A stretch of DNA of 64,000 nt from Aldrovandia affinis (Eukaryota; Chordata; Actinopteri; Notacanthiformes; Halosauridae): the NCBI GenBank assembly GCA_029706075.1, contig JAINUG010000329.1:310001-374000 (forward strand). Direction: 5' to 3'. Within the stretch, counting starts at the first letter, position 1. The number at the start of each line of letters is the position of its first letter. The position numbers and the translations under genes are program-made. The notes beneath the pieces were generated by a model. It was given only the letters and a program-made list of their open reading frames with translations. It did no database searches and was not told where the DNA came from. Below are positions 1-11,830 of this stretch, piece after piece.

Positions 1-690
1 ATCCTCCGTTAATTATTCGCAGCAGTCGAATACTTTTCACGAGTATTTGAAAATATGGTAAATAAAATAAATATCAGCATACACCGTCTGTTGCTGGCAG
101 CTCGCAACCGTAAACACAGACAAGATCCGATATAATGTCGGGACATTGTTTACGCTGCAATTTAACACACGGAATTCATATATTGAATATATATACGAGT
201 ATTTGATAACATGGCAGATCAAATATAGTTACTTACTCTTCGTCAGTTATTGTCTTCGTCGCTTTCCATCGATGCTCTCAAACACTGCAGCGCAGAAAAT
301 CTTTCCATCTTGAATAAAATTGTATGTCTGTATAAAATCTTGCTTCAAATTGTCGGGACAGTTTGTGTTTGTTTACGCCGGCGTTTCACACATGGCCCCA
401 CGCCCCTCCCCACACCTCCCGAAACTCGCACCTAGTTACCATGTCAATAGAAGGGGACGGTACTAAAAGGTAAAAAACAGAGTAAAAACAAGGTTTACTT
501 TTGGTCTAATTAACCTAATTTAAAAAATCCCATTTGATTTGCCAGTGCTCAAATCGGAAAGTCGCGATTCTAAGGTTTCTGTCAATGTTTTTGTCGCGTG
601 TGTATGATAAAATATCGCGAAGTTAGAAATAGTAATATACTTTTATTGCTGCTGGGAGCGGCGCCGCTCCCGTCGACCTCAGGGGGTTAA
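1..690 (-). mobile_element. piggyBac-like element, partial (copy 4)
   Basis: This is the terminal 690 bp of a non-autonomous piggyBac-like element that continues beyond the left window edge. It ends in the inverted-repeat sequence cctcaggggg followed by TTAA (687-690), the target duplication expected of piggyBac transposition. It matches the right part of the copy at 30935-32451. Just inside the end is an 18-bp perfect palindrome (gggagcggcgccgctccc) that differs in sequence, but not in symmetry, from the other copies. The remains of the short transposase N-terminal reading frame seen in the other copies lie near 250-320 on the minus strand. No intact transposase is present. Confidence 0.85.
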
Positions 691-695
691 AGTGA

Positions 696-1242
696 TGTCA
701 GCTTCTTCCGAAGAGACGACCAGGAGACTCAGCAGTCTGACTTGAAATGCAAGTTTATTACACACAGCGGTCCACAGCGAGTTGGTAGAGAGTCTAAAGT
801 GAATGAGTCTCTCACCTGAATATATACATAGGGATAGATGATGAGTTTCAGCCGAGCCTTTGTATTGCTAACAAGGCACCAGCAAGGAAGTCAGGAAGTG
901 ACACACCCCCATTTAATGAGTCTCTCACCTGAATATATACATAGGGATAGATGATGAATTTCAGCCGAGCCTTTGTATTGCTAACAAGGCACCAGCAAGG
1001 AAGTCAGGAAGTGACACACCCCCATTCAATGAGTCTCTCACCTGAATATATGCATAGCCTTTGTTTTGCTAACAAAGCACCAGCAAGGAAGCCAGGAAGC
1101 TCATTTGAATAGAAGAGGCACTGTTTGCTGACAAAGCATTGGTGATCAAAGACAGGAACTTACTGTCTAATCAACTCACTCATTCCTATACAGATGACCT
1201 CCCAAAATGGTACAGTTACAGACAGAATACACAATTCCTTCA
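696..1242 (-). repeat. 3' LTR of the ERV-like element
   Basis: On the minus strand the LTR starts TGAAGGAATTGTG at 1242 and ends at 696. It carries an AATAAA signal about 50 bp from its end (near 745), which puts the polyadenylation site and a short U5 there. It is 547 bp long against 433 bp for its partner, because a roughly 114-bp unit containing cctgaatatatacatag is present in one extra copy in the U3-like part. Confidence 0.85.
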
Positions 1243-1389
1243 ATCCCCCATTTGATCCTCCCATAAGAGAGGATCACAAAGAAAAAGGCGTTTCTTCCAC
1301 CAGTCCCATCCAACAGCAGTTGCGGCAGGCACACTGGACACTGGACCTGTGGGAGAAACACACACACCACAGACAACGCACGCACGCAC

Positions 1390-1530
1390 CGCATGTGACC
1401 CACACCACACACACATGCACATAGACACGCACAACATTTGACTCATACCACCCACAGACACACACGCATGCACCCACACACATAGCATGTGATCCAGACC
1501 ACACACACACACACACACACCACATGTGAC
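1390..1530. repeat. CA-rich low-complexity tract
   Basis: Imperfect CA-rich sequence with a pure (AC) run near 1500-1520, inside the LTR element. Long reading frames on both strands here are products of the low complexity. Confidence 0.8.
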
Positions 1531-1734
1531 CTATATCACACGCACACAGCAGCATGTTACCTATACCACATTCAACACAAGCAAAGGCACAAGTAAACAT
1601 GAGAAATGTTTCAGAGAATGTGTAGGCTACTCATTCCATGAGTAAACCCACCCACGTTAAAAATAATCTACTGTGAGCTCTTATTGGCTGAAGGAGGCTT
1701 AGGTTAGCGCTCAGACAGGTTAGCAGTCACAGAT

Positions 1735-2095
1735 TCAGGTTAGTGCTAGCACTCAGACTCAGGCTAACACACACAGACTCAGGCTAGCGCTAGTGCTCAC
1801 AGACTCAGGCTAGTGCTCACAGACTCAGCCTAGCGCTCACAGACTCAGCCTAGCGCTCACAGACTCAGGCTGGCGCTCACAGACTCAGGCTAGCGCTCAC
1901 AGACTCAGGCTAGCGCTCACAGACTCAGCCTAGCGCTCACAGACTCAGCTTAGCGCTCACAGACTCAGCCTAGCGCTCACAGACTCATGCTGGCGCTCAC
2001 AGACTCAGGCTAGCGCTCACAGACTCAGGCTAGCGCTCACAGACTCAGCCTAGCGCTCACAGACTCAGGCTGGCGCTCACAGACTCAGGCTAGTG
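1735..2095. repeat. 20-bp minisatellite
   Basis: About 17 tandem copies of a 20-bp unit of the form ctagcgctcacagactcagg, with variation at a few fixed positions (agg/agc, tagc/tggc). The array lies inside the LTR element and is followed by a short (CA)n run near 2098-2116. Confidence 0.9.
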
Positions 2096-2459
2096 CCACA
2101 CACACACACACACACAGAAAACATTCTCTTCAGCAGCATCATGTCTTTGTTATTACTGTATTATTATTCTTTTTAATTGATTCTCCCCCCCCACCTTCCC
2201 CTGTTCTCTCCCTCAGGGAGTGGTGTAAGGAGGAGAACCGGTGAATAGTTTGAGTCTTCACCCCGTAGGTTGGCCCCCAGTGCCTAGAGCCTCTGGTTCT
2301 TCCTCGGGGCTCCGGTTCTCTGCCGTTCCCTTTACTGGCCCTGTTCTGTCCCTTCCTGCCCTGCAGGAGGGGGAATCAACTTGCAGTGCTGGACATGTGT
2401 CCAGGTTTTCTTCCTCAATACCACTTCCTCCCCCGCATTTTTCTTTTTCCTACAGACTT

Positions 2460-3149
2460 TTTACCCAATGGCCGTTCTTACCACAGTAGTGGCAAGCACT
2501 ATTAGTACTCTGCGTCTGATTCCCCCTTTTGGAGAATCCTCTTCTATTGAATTTGGGCTTAGAGTCATTCCGATCAAGATATGCTACATGGATTGGTGGC
2601 ATAGCTGAAGCCCCTCCCTGTTGGAGGTCTCGCTCTATTTTTAGTTTTACTATGTAGTGTTACGGGCGCAGCTACGGCTATTGCAATCTCATCAGCATCA
2701 AGTCTGATATTGTCACCAATATTGCCACAATACCCTGCTACCTCTCTTAGCTCATCTAAAGGGTAAACAGTGCCCTGTGCTAATGTGGTAGCACGTCTGC
2801 ATTTAATTATCTCATCTTTCAATTTTTCATTCTCTGATTCTAAATCAATTTTAGTTTTTTCAAAATATCGCCCCATAACACAAAGTATCATTCCTGTGTC
2901 TTTCTTTCGCAAAGCGTATCCTAACGCTTTTTTACAGTCATCAGTACACCATACTTTTTCTGGGTGAACGGGAAACCTTTCCTGAAAATACATATGAGCC
3001 TTTTTAGTCAGCTTTACCAGTTCAATGTCAACAATAAACTGCTCATCTGTCCACAACGGTGTACCTCGACCCCCTTTCAAAGTGGTCGGAATCCCTGGAT
3101 CACCCTTCTTTGGTTCACCCTTCCCTGTGCCAAACAGAGGCTTCCCCAT
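2460..3149 (-). pseudogene. gag-like reading frame with broken zinc knuckle
   Basis: An open frame of 191 codons (3149 to 2574) starts soon after the primer-binding site. It has a basic, glycine-rich N-terminus and a middle segment rich in Glu, Lys and Leu (residues about 95-120) that could be coiled. Its stop lies where the reading register shifts. In another frame immediately downstream is a CCHC-type motif (CHYCGKNGHW, 2466-2495 on minus) in which the final cysteine is not in place. Position and knuckle support a Gag origin. I do not recognise the family from the N-terminal sequence, and the frameshift and lost cysteine show decay. Confidence 0.6.
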
Positions 3150-3399
3150 CTTAAATGGAGGTTAACACTGGTCATCCCTTGTCTCAAAAACAAGAGGGAT
3201 ACGTCTTCCCTTGCTAAGACTACAACTTAACAAGAGGATACCAAATATACCAGTCTGCCTTTGTTAGAGAACTTGCTTTAACAAAGGGGCTCCCTATCGG
3301 AGGCTTCCTAACTTCTTACTGGTCTCTCAACAGAAAACAGCAATCCCCAAATACTTTTAAATGGGAGCTTACCAATGTTTCTTTCAAACGGTTAGTCCC

Positions 3400-3417
3400 A
3401 TCCGAGTCATGGCACCA
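3400..3417 (-). other. Primer-binding site, tRNA-His type
   Basis: Read on the minus strand, the 18 bases begin TGGTGCC and continue ATGACTCGGAT. They are complementary to the 3' end of vertebrate tRNA-His apart from one mismatch at position 8. This comparison uses the known tRNA-His 3' sequence from memory. The site sits three bases inside the 5' LTR, the normal position for priming minus-strand DNA synthesis. Confidence 0.7.
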
Positions 3418-3420
3418 AAC

Positions 3421-3853
3421 TGTTAGCTTCTTCCGAAGAGACGACCAGGAGACTCAGCAGTCTGACTTGAAATGCAAGTTTATTATACACAGCGGTCCAC
3501 AGCGAGTTGGTAGAGAGTCTAAAGTGAATGAGTCTCTCACCTGAATATATACATAGGGATAGATGATGAGTTTCAGCCGAGCCTTTGTATTGCTAACAAG
3601 GCACCAGCAAGGAAGTCAGGAAGTGACACACCCCCATTCAATGAGTCTCTCACCTGAATATATGCATAGCCTTTGTTTTGCTAACAAAGCACCAGCAAGG
3701 AAGTCAGGAAGCTCATTGAATAGAAGAGACACTGTTTGCTGACAAAGCATTGGTGATCAAAGACAGGAACTTACTGTCTAATCAACTCACTCATTCCTAT
3801 ACAGATGACCTCCCAAAATGGCACAGTTACAGACAGAATACACAATTCCTTCA
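3421..3853 (-). repeat. 5' LTR of the ERV-like element
   Basis: 433 bp, bounded by TG...CA and closely matching 696-1242 apart from one fewer internal repeat unit and scattered substitutions. On the minus strand it is followed by three bases (3418-3420) and then the primer-binding site, which marks it as the 5' LTR. Confidence 0.85.
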
Positions 3854-3857
3854 GTGA

Positions 3858-4792
3858 CTTTGCCATGGACTGCTCTGATCACTGATCATACACAAAGAAA
3901 CTCAGCTTTCCTAACTTGTTTTACCATGTCACCCTACTTTTCTCTCCCCTCCTTGATTGTGTCTATGTATTTGCATATTAGTCTATTCTCATATCTTCTT
4001 TTTTTCATATTTTTCCCATTTTTCTCCCAATTTACTGGCTAAATATACCCTCAATTTATTTTGATTTGCCCTCCCTACACTAACTCGCCGCCTATCTCTA
4101 TGAGGCAAGCTAAGTTTTGAGTGATGTTCAATAGTTTTGAGTATTTTAAAATTATGAAGTTATTTAAAAAAATACTGTACTGGGTTAAAATTAGATTTTT
4201 TGCCTTCTTAATGAAATCATTGAGTCCAGTAGGCCTATATTGTTATTTATTATAATGCAATTTATTAGTAAATACTGTGCAGTGTTTACATAATGGTTGT
4301 ACAGCGTTTAAATTCAAAATCTGAAAATCACCAGATCCAAATTTGTTAGCTGGTTTTATTAAAAGTAACAACAATTGAAAATCATTAGCATTTTGTAAGA
4401 ATTATTTTTGCACAATTCTACCATGTTTTTACATCATTATACAGTTTCTCGCCATATTAGAACACATCAGACTTTTAAATGGACCAGTGATGAAAATGTG
4501 CCACAGCTTTTATTCAAATTGAGATTGCGTCATAGTAAGGTACACTTCAGTAGCCTACAAATACTGGAAACTGGAAGCCATTGCAACACACAAAGCCAAT
4601 GTTTAGAGCCAAAATGGCAGCGAACAATAAAGTGCTGTTATAGCAACTCTGTTACATCCAAACAATATTTACATTCCCACACAGAGCACTAGTGGTCCAA
4701 AAGCATTATTAGCAGCTTAGATTAGGTTAGTCAGTCAACCAGCTTTGGTTAGGTCTGGTAAAGGATAGAAATTTGTAATCTATATTTATAAT
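3858..4792. other. Intergenic sequence, mostly featureless
   Basis: AT-rich sequence with no convincing gene. About 90 bp at 4030-4120 resembles 62046-62145 (both contain a ctctatttatt/ccctcaatttatt and tttctatgaggtaagc-like core), so it is probably a fragment of a dispersed repeat. Confidence 0.5.
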
Positions 4793-6018
4793 AGGTGCTA
4801 GGCCCCGTCCTATTTTCTCTGTACACCAAGTCACTTGGCTCTGCTATTTCTGCTCATGGTTTTTCCTATCACTGTTATGCTGATGACACTCAACTCTTTC
4901 TCTCCTTCCCTCCATCTGATACCCAGGTCCCGGCACGGATCTCTGCATGCCTGGCTGACATCTCTGCATGGATGTCCACCCACCACCTGAAGCTGAACCT
5001 GGGGAAGACAGAGCTGCTCTTCCTCCCAGCGAAGGGCTCCCCGATGATTGATGCATCAATCACCGTGGAAGGCTCCATAGTGTCTCCGTCCCAGTCTGCC
5101 AGGAGTCTTGGGGTAACCCTGGACAACCAGCTGTGCTTCTCGAGCCATATTGCAGCGATCACTCGGACCTGCCGTTTCTCCCTCCACAACATCTGGAGGA
5201 TCCGACCGTTCCTCACCCAAGAGGCCACTCAACTCCTGGTCCAGGCCCTGGTGATCTCATGTCTTGACTACTGCAATTCCTTGCTGGCTGGCCTCCCGGC
5301 CTGTGCCATCAAGCCACTGCAACTAGTCCAGAAAGCTGCTGCTCGCCTGGTGTTCAACCAGCCGAAGTTCACCCACGTCACCCCTCTACTCTCCTCTCTG
5401 CACTGGCTCCCCATCGCAGCACGCATCAGATTCAAGTCACTGGTGCTTGCTTTTCAAGCGGCCAGAGGTACTGCTCCCCCATACCTCCAGTCACTCATCA
5501 CTCCCTACACCCCGCCCAGACCCCTCCGCTCCGCCTCTGCTGGCAAACTGACTGCCCCATCCCTCGTTGGTGGAACGACCTCCCGCAATCGGTCAGGACT
5601 GCGGAATCACTTCCAATCTTCCGCAAGAGACTCAAAACCCACCCCCCAGACACAAGTCATCCTCCAGAGGGAGGTGTATTTTAAGTTACACTATGGGTTT
5701 ACTTAATAAAAAATGTGTATGTAATTAGTTACATTCTCTTTCAGACTCCACTACCACTGAACACTGTCCATTCTAGTCCATCTGTCATCACCACTGTTTA
5801 CTTGTTCTACACTGTTTAAATTTTTTTAAAAACCCACTAACCTTTTCTTTCCCAGTGTTACAGGTATGGCAGACGCCTGCAATGATGTCTATTGCCGTTT
5901 TACTGCACTGATCTTGTGCGCTAACTATGATTGTTCTTACCTTGTATTAATGCACAACTTGTAAGTCGCTCTGGATAAGAGCGTCTGCTAAATGCTTAAA
6001 ATGTAAATGTAAATGTAA
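4793..6018 (+). mobile_element. L2-clade LINE, 5'-truncated (UnaL2-type tail)
   Basis: The reading frame from about 4795 encodes the C-terminal half of an L2-type reverse transcriptase, including the YADD catalytic motif ([10 protein letters not shown]) and the downstream [10 protein letters not shown] and LHWLPI motifs typical of the clade. Compared with the copy at 50225-51645 it lacks a short segment near 5565, which shifts the frame. The 3' UTR ends in aagtcgctctggataagagc and then a TGTAAA-type repeat (5960-6018), the stem-loop and tail recognised by the UnaL2 reverse transcriptase. It is 5'-truncated, as is usual for target-primed integration, and inactive. Confidence 0.9.
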
Positions 6019-6029
6019 TAGTTTTCTAT

Positions 6030-6645
6030 TGTAGCATAACCACGGGTGTGGGGTTTCCACTCTGCCAATAATCGATAACTTAATCAATGAACAACTGCAA
6101 AATGGAGACAGTTGAAAAACAAAACGAGATTTATTAATTACAGCGGAGGATTCCGCGGAAGGAAATGCCGCCGTGGCAGGGAAATTCGGCCTGCAACAAA
6201 TGTCACTGGAAATACAACAATGTCCACAAACTTTCGCTCTCGTTGTTGTGCTGTCCGTGATCCAATTTCGTTGTCGTTGTCCGTTCCGGAGTAAATCCTT
6301 TGTCGTCGTCGTTGTCCAATCCGTTGTCGTTTATCCAAAAAAAGAATCCGTCCGTTTGCCACAAAATAATTATCCCAAAAACTTTCAAAAGAACAAAGCG
6401 GTGTTAATTCAACACTCGTACTTTTCTCTCTTTCTCGCCAAACTCTCGCCCAGACAATCCAGTACCTACTCCCAACAAAGCACCTGAGGGAGAGCGCACC
6501 TCTTAACATTTCTTAATCGCGTTTATGCCCTTTAACTGGGAATTAGTCCCGGGATTCCCAATTCTGCGCGGGGGTGGAGCCAGCGGGCGGAGAGGTATTT
6601 CCCCTCCACAATGACGCCATAGCACGCGCCTACTCGGGCGCTACA
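6030..6645 (-). mobile_element. Solo LTR, family A
   Basis: A 616-bp segment bounded by TGTAGC...GCTACA and flanked by a 4-bp target duplication CTAT (6026-6029 and 6646-6649), with no internal region or partner LTR nearby. AATAAA reads on the minus strand near 6130, suggesting minus orientation with the LTR start at 6645. A related, shorter copy is at 61015-61294. Its family (gypsy or ERV) cannot be told from the LTR alone. It lies just after the tail of the L2 copy. Confidence 0.8.
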
Positions 6646-6649
6646 CTAT

Positions 6650-7699
6650 GTTTTGAGTTATTCCTGCTCTGAACTACTTAAGCAGTGTTTGTGTAGGCAT
6701 GAATACATTGAGTGTAACACACTGTATTTACTGATTATATACACAATTATTTCTTATAATTATACTGTTTGCATTGCTGCAAAACTATGAAAAGAAATCA
6801 ACTCTTTAAGTCCTGTGTTGTTTTGAAAATAATATATTTGATTGCTAATTCAAAGAGAAAGTGTGACTGAATCCTCAGTAGCCTGCCCAGTGGTGAGTCT
6901 AGTGTTTGAAGTAGACCAACATAGTACAGTACACATCAGTTCAGCTCTGATGATGACATACCTGAAAACCCATTGTACCAAAAGAGGGTTTAGATTACAT
7001 TGAACCTACCAATTGTAATAACATTTAATTTCCTCTGTTACACCAGTCACAATAGTGGCCAGACAGTCAAACACGTTTTAATTTAAAAAAAGTGTAAAAA
7101 TACATATTTGGATGGGCGGATGTCTGAATATGTTCATATAAAATATCTTTTAACATGATTATCAAAAAGAACAGTTTGGGGGAACCTTCTTCTGTACAAC
7201 ATTGACAAGCTAGCTAGCTAGAAATTCAGCTGCTTAGACAATCTAAACAAGCAATTTAACATGTGATTGCAGGTACAAAATTATCACAATAATAATGCCA
7301 TGGAATGCTTCGATAATGTGAGGGTGGTAGTGATTGGTGCCACTCGCAGAACCCCGGGGGATCAATAAGTTAGACCGTACTGCCCTACAGTCTAACCACA
7401 AGCTCTGAAGGTCAGAGAAGTAGGGAAAAAATAACAATAAGGGGGAACATAAATTATCACCCAACGGGTGACTAAGTGTCATAAAGACACAAACAAACAA
7501 ACAAATAAACCACAGACAGCCGAGTGTCCGAAACAAATAATAAACGGCTAGAAGAGCCAAATAAAGAACGAAAATGAAAACCCAAAACACAGTCTTGTTT
7601 GACTGCTCGAAAGAAACCAAACTGAATACCTAAAGGTAGATAGGTTCCTAAATAAGGTTTCATAAAGAGGTCCTACATTTGCTAAAGAAGATACTTGAA
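6650..7699. other. Intergenic, no gene recognised
   Basis: AT-rich sequence without a recognisable gene. A short (ACAA)n-like run lies near 7485-7510. Part of the right-hand end may belong to the 3' LTR of the gypsy element, whose inner boundary I cannot place. Confidence 0.4.
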
Positions 7700-8108
7700 A
7701 AGAGATAATTTCTGTTATATCTTTACTCTTTTCAGGTTTTCTATATAACAAGTATAACTCGGACCACGACGTAACGTAACTGTTTTATTGAACTACCGAA
7801 GTGCATGAACAGTGGTTGATTACTAAGTTACCCATAACTTCCCCGGGGTTCCTTCCTACGGAATTCCCCCTAGCCCAAAATACACAACAATTTCTTTATC
7901 TAAATAAAGTCTCTTAAGAATCACGTCTTTAAAAAGACACGACAAACCGTACCGGCTAAATCGTAAAAATGGCTTACGATTTCGCACAGAACGAAGCCAG
8001 GTGCGAGAATATATAGGGAGGCGATTAATAATTGAAACCAGCTGAACACACCTCCCAAGAAGGCGCAACACCGCCATCTGGTGGTGGTTCAGGGGAACAA
8101 CCGTGACA
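7700..8108 (-). repeat. 3' LTR of the gypsy element (inner end uncertain)
   Basis: On minus the LTR begins TGTCACGG directly after a G-rich polypurine tract. A TATATAT sequence lies near 8008 and an AATAAA signal near 7780, consistent with a promoter and a polyadenylation site. Without a second LTR the lower boundary is a guess. Confidence 0.5.
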
Positions 8109-8119
8109 GGACCCCCCCC

Positions 8120-11100
8120 TTAAGGGACGACTCCTGACAACCCTTCAGACCTACGCCGGTGAAAATCTTGGATCAAAGATGGATCCAAGATGTGCCGGGA
8201 CGGGACCCAACTGCACTCCTCAGGACCGTAACCCTCCCAGCCAACAAGGAACTGAGTTCCCCTGCCTACTCGCCGCGAGGCCACAATACTCCGTACCGTG
8301 TAAGCGGGACCACCCCCAATGATACGAGGCGGCGGCGGCGGTACTTCGGGAGGCGCTAAGGCGCTAATGAGTAGTGGTTTGATGCGGGATACGTGGAACG
8401 TGGGATGTATCCGCATGGATTGTGGGAGCTATAATCGAACGGTGACCGGGTTAATCTTACGGATGATTTTGAAAGGTCCAATAAAGCGCGGCGCGAGTTT
8501 CCGGGACTCTACCCGTAATGGCAGATCCCGTGTAGAAAGCCACACCCGTTGCCCCACCCGATACGATGGAGCAGCCCGTCGACGACGGTTAGCGAACTCC
8601 CTCTGGCGATCCACGGCGCGCAACAGTGCCGCCCGAACCCTCCGCCAGGTGGTCCGACAACGTCGCACAAAGGCCGCTGCGGAGGGCACCCCTGCGTCAC
8701 CCTCCAGCTCAGGAAACAGAGGAGGTTGAAACCCAAATTGAGCCTTGAACGGAGAGAGACCAGAAGAGGCATTACGCAGGGTGTTATGGGCGTACTCCGC
8801 CCAGGCAAGATGCCGACTCCACGATGTGGGATTGGCGGAGGCCAGACACCGGAGAGTGTTCTCCATAGTCTGGTTCATGCGTTCAGTCTGTCCATTGGTC
8901 TGAGGGTGAAAACCCGAAGACAGACTGACCGACGCCCCTAAAAGGGAACAAAAGGCCCGCCAGAATCTGGCCGCAAACTGAGGCCCCCGATCGGACACCA
9001 CGTCTTGCGGCAACCCATGAAGGCGAAAGACATGGTCCACCATCAGGCGAGCTGTCTCGAGTGCGGACGGCAGTTTAGGAAGCGAAATGAAGTGGGCTGC
9101 CTTCGAAAACCTGTCCACCACTACCAGAATGGCCGTAAGACCGTTCGAACTGGGTAGGCCGGTGACAAAGTCCAAGGCAATATGGCTCCAAGGACGATGC
9201 GGAACGGGTAAAGGCCGAAGTAACCCTGACGGTGCCAGCTCCTGCACAAACTCCCGCACATCCTTCTCCATCCCGGGCCACCAGAACCGTCTGCCCAGGA
9301 AATCGTGCGTACGATGTATGCCCGGGTGACCCGTGAGCCGAGAGGAGTGACCCCACTGAAGAACTTGGGCGCGTGCTCCTGACGGAACAAAGAGACACCC
9401 CCGAGGACCCCCGCCAGGACCCGGCTCAAGGCGCTGAGCCTCGTGCACCACTTTCTCTATCTCCCATGAGACCGGGGATAGAATTTGTGCTCCTGGGATA
9501 ATGGGTGTGGGCGGACGGTCCTGCTCTGACCCATCGTACAAGCGGGAAAGAGCGTCTGGTTTAACGTTTTTTGAACCCGGACGGTAGGTCAAAAGAAAAT
9601 TAAACCTAGTAAAAAACAATGCCCATCGAGCTTGCCGTGAATTACGACGCTGAGCCCCCTGGATGTATTCCAGGTTTTTATAGTCTGTCCAGACCGTAAA
9701 GGGATGCTCCGCCCCCTCTAGCCAGTGACGCCATTCCTCCAGTGCTAATTTCACCGCTAATAATTCCCGGTCCCCAACATCGTCATTTCTCTCGGCAGGG
9801 GAAAGGCTCCGAGAGAAATACGCACAGGGATGAACCTTCTGGTCTAAGGCCGACCGCTGGGATAATATAGCCCCTGCACCGAGCTCAGAGGCATCAACCT
9901 CAACAATGAAGGGCAGTGAAGGATTAGGAGAAATTAAAATGGGTTCTGAACAGAATCTCCTCTTTAATTCGGCGAACGCCGCCTCCGCCTTAGGAGTCCA
10001 TTGGAACCGAGAGGGAACCGTCTTTCGGGTAAGCACTGTGATGGGGGCAACCACGGAACTAAAATTGCGGATAAACCGTCTATAAAAGTTAGCAAACCCT
10101 AAGAACCGCTGGACCTGTTTAACTGAGCCCGGGGATGGCCAATCCCTGACCGCAGTCACCTTTTTGGGATCCATTTGGATCCTTCCCTCGGAAACAATGA
10201 ATCCTAGGAAGGAAACTGATGGAACGTGAAAAATGCATTTTTCTGCTTTAACAAACAGTCTGGCGTTTAGCAGGCATTTCAGCACCTGTCTGACGTGTTT
10301 AACGTGCTCAGAGAGAGAAGTGGAGAAAATCAGTATATCGTCCAGATAGACAAAGACAGATTTCTCCAACATCTCCCTGAGAACGTCATTCACAAGCGCC
10401 TGGAAGACTGCGGGAGCGCACGTGAGACCAAATGGCATGACCAGATACTCATAGTGGCCACTGTGGGTATTAAAAGCAGTTTTCCACTCGTCCCCCTGAC
10501 GAATCCGAACCAAATTATATGCGTTGCGAAGATCTAATTTCGTAAAAATGGACGCCCCTTGGAGACGTTCAAAAGCGGAGTTCATGAGGGGAAGAGGATA
10601 TCGATTTTTTATAGTGATGTTGTTTAACCCTCTGTAATCGATACAAGGTCGTAAGCCCCCGTCCTTTTTACTGACAAAAAAGAACCCCGCCCTAGCAGGA
10701 GACGTAGATGACCTGATAAAACCGTTAGCTAGAGCTTCAGAAATGTATTTTTTCATAGCCGCACTCTCAGGTACCGATAATGAATATAAAGCTCCGCGCG
10801 GAGGAACCGTGCCCGGATGCAGCTCAATGGCGCAATCATAAGGTCGATGCGGAGGTAGTTTAGTCGCCCTTTGCTTACTAAACACCTCGCTAAGATCAGA
10901 ATAAGCCTTAGGAATGCCGGTGGGTAACGGATATAAATCCGCACTCATGAGTTCCATCCCCTCCTGAGTTTTAGGGAAACCTGGCTCGATGACGTCAGGT
11001 CGGAACTTTTTATGGGAATCGGAACTGGAGTGACTAACGGACCGTTTAGGGACTCGAGACTGAGTCGGTTCTGTGTCAGTAGAAGGTATGTCGACCTCCA

Positions 11101-11830
11101 AAGAATCAAACGATAGTGATTCTAGGTCACTAATTTCCTCCCCAGTGGACTCCTCAAGCGGAACTCCCCAGTCACATTGCGGATCCCATTCAAGTTCTTT
11201 CTCCGACTCACAGGAATGTACGGAGGGCGGAACATGTTTAGGCGAGCAGTACAATGAATCGTCGGTCTCAGAATCGGTCTCATGTTTATTAGACCAACCG
11301 AAACCGGACGACGAGGGAATGAAAGGTAAGCAACCACGCGAGCACTGATCCCCCCATTGTACAATAGTGTTCCTGTGGCTGCCCCAGTTAACCTGTGGTT
11401 TATGTTTAATTAACCAGGAGTGACCCAGAACTAGTGGATACGTGGGAGAATCGACCAAAAAGAATTGTATTTGTTCGGTGTGTCTCCCGTAAGCGATACG
11501 CATAACCACCGTCTCCGTCGACTCCTTAATGCGACTGGAACCCAGAGGACGACCGTCAAGAGCTGTGACACCACAGGGTTTTGAAAGAACCCGAATAGGT
11601 AATTTAACTCTCTTGGCCCATCCGGAATCCACAAAACAATCTACCGCCCCTGAATCAAGAAAGGCGTTTATCTTTGTGTTTTGTTTTTTCCAGGAGAGCT
11701 CCACCGGAATAAAGGTTCGGAAGATTGATGATTTATGTCTCGCTTCTGACCCGATCGCGAGACTACTCGTTTCCCTTTTAATTCGGGACAATCCTCTCGG
11801 ATATGACCTTTCCGTCGGCAGTACCGACAC
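8120..11830 (-). pseudogene. gypsy pol polyprotein with in-frame stop before chromodomain
   Basis: A single open frame of 1133 codons encodes an aspartic protease (FLDSGA, about residues 57-62), reverse transcriptase with YLDD (about 497), RNase H (DASELGAG near 645 and TDYKNLEY near 720), and integrase with HPGIHRTH near 836 and a catalytic triad D (LDFVTG), D (SDRGPQF), E ([12 protein letters not shown]). Two defects stand out. The two cysteines expected in the integrase HHCC zinc finger are gone: sequence passes from DVREFV directly to a segment reading [14 protein letters not shown] at about 8429 then interrupts the frame, after which the same frame continues through a proline-rich linker into a chromodomain ([17 protein letters not shown]) ending at 8120. 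Integration competence is unlikely. Confidence 0.9.

Larger units (their letters stand above)
692..3857 (-). mobile_element. ERV-like LTR retroelement, internally deleted
   Basis: Two related LTRs (696-1242 and 3421-3853), each bounded by TG...CA, are flanked by a 4-bp target duplication GTGA (692-695 and 3854-3857). The element runs on the minus strand. A primer-binding site complementary to tRNA-His lies beside the 5' LTR at 3400-3417, and a short purine-rich tract (1243-1255, read on minus) precedes the 3' LTR. Inside are a gag-like reading frame (2574-3149), a damaged zinc knuckle, a CA-rich stretch and a 20-bp minisatellite. No protease, reverse transcriptase, integrase or envelope is visible, so the copy is non-autonomous. 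A 4-bp duplication fits both gypsy elements and retroviruses. It inserted one base away from the TTAA of the adjoining piggyBac-like copy. Confidence 0.85.

Noticed and set aside
1176-1600. Cys/Val-rich minus-strand ORFs
   Set aside because: Read through a CA-rich low-complexity tract inside the LTR element.
4844-5228. Minus-strand ORFs opposite the L2 at 4.8-5.2 kb (repeated at 50.5-50.9 kb)
   Set aside because: Antisense shadows of the LINE reverse transcriptase frame.
6112-6509. ORFs of 60-123 aa in both strands
   Set aside because: Inside the solo LTR, with no domain and no conserved counterpart in the second copy.
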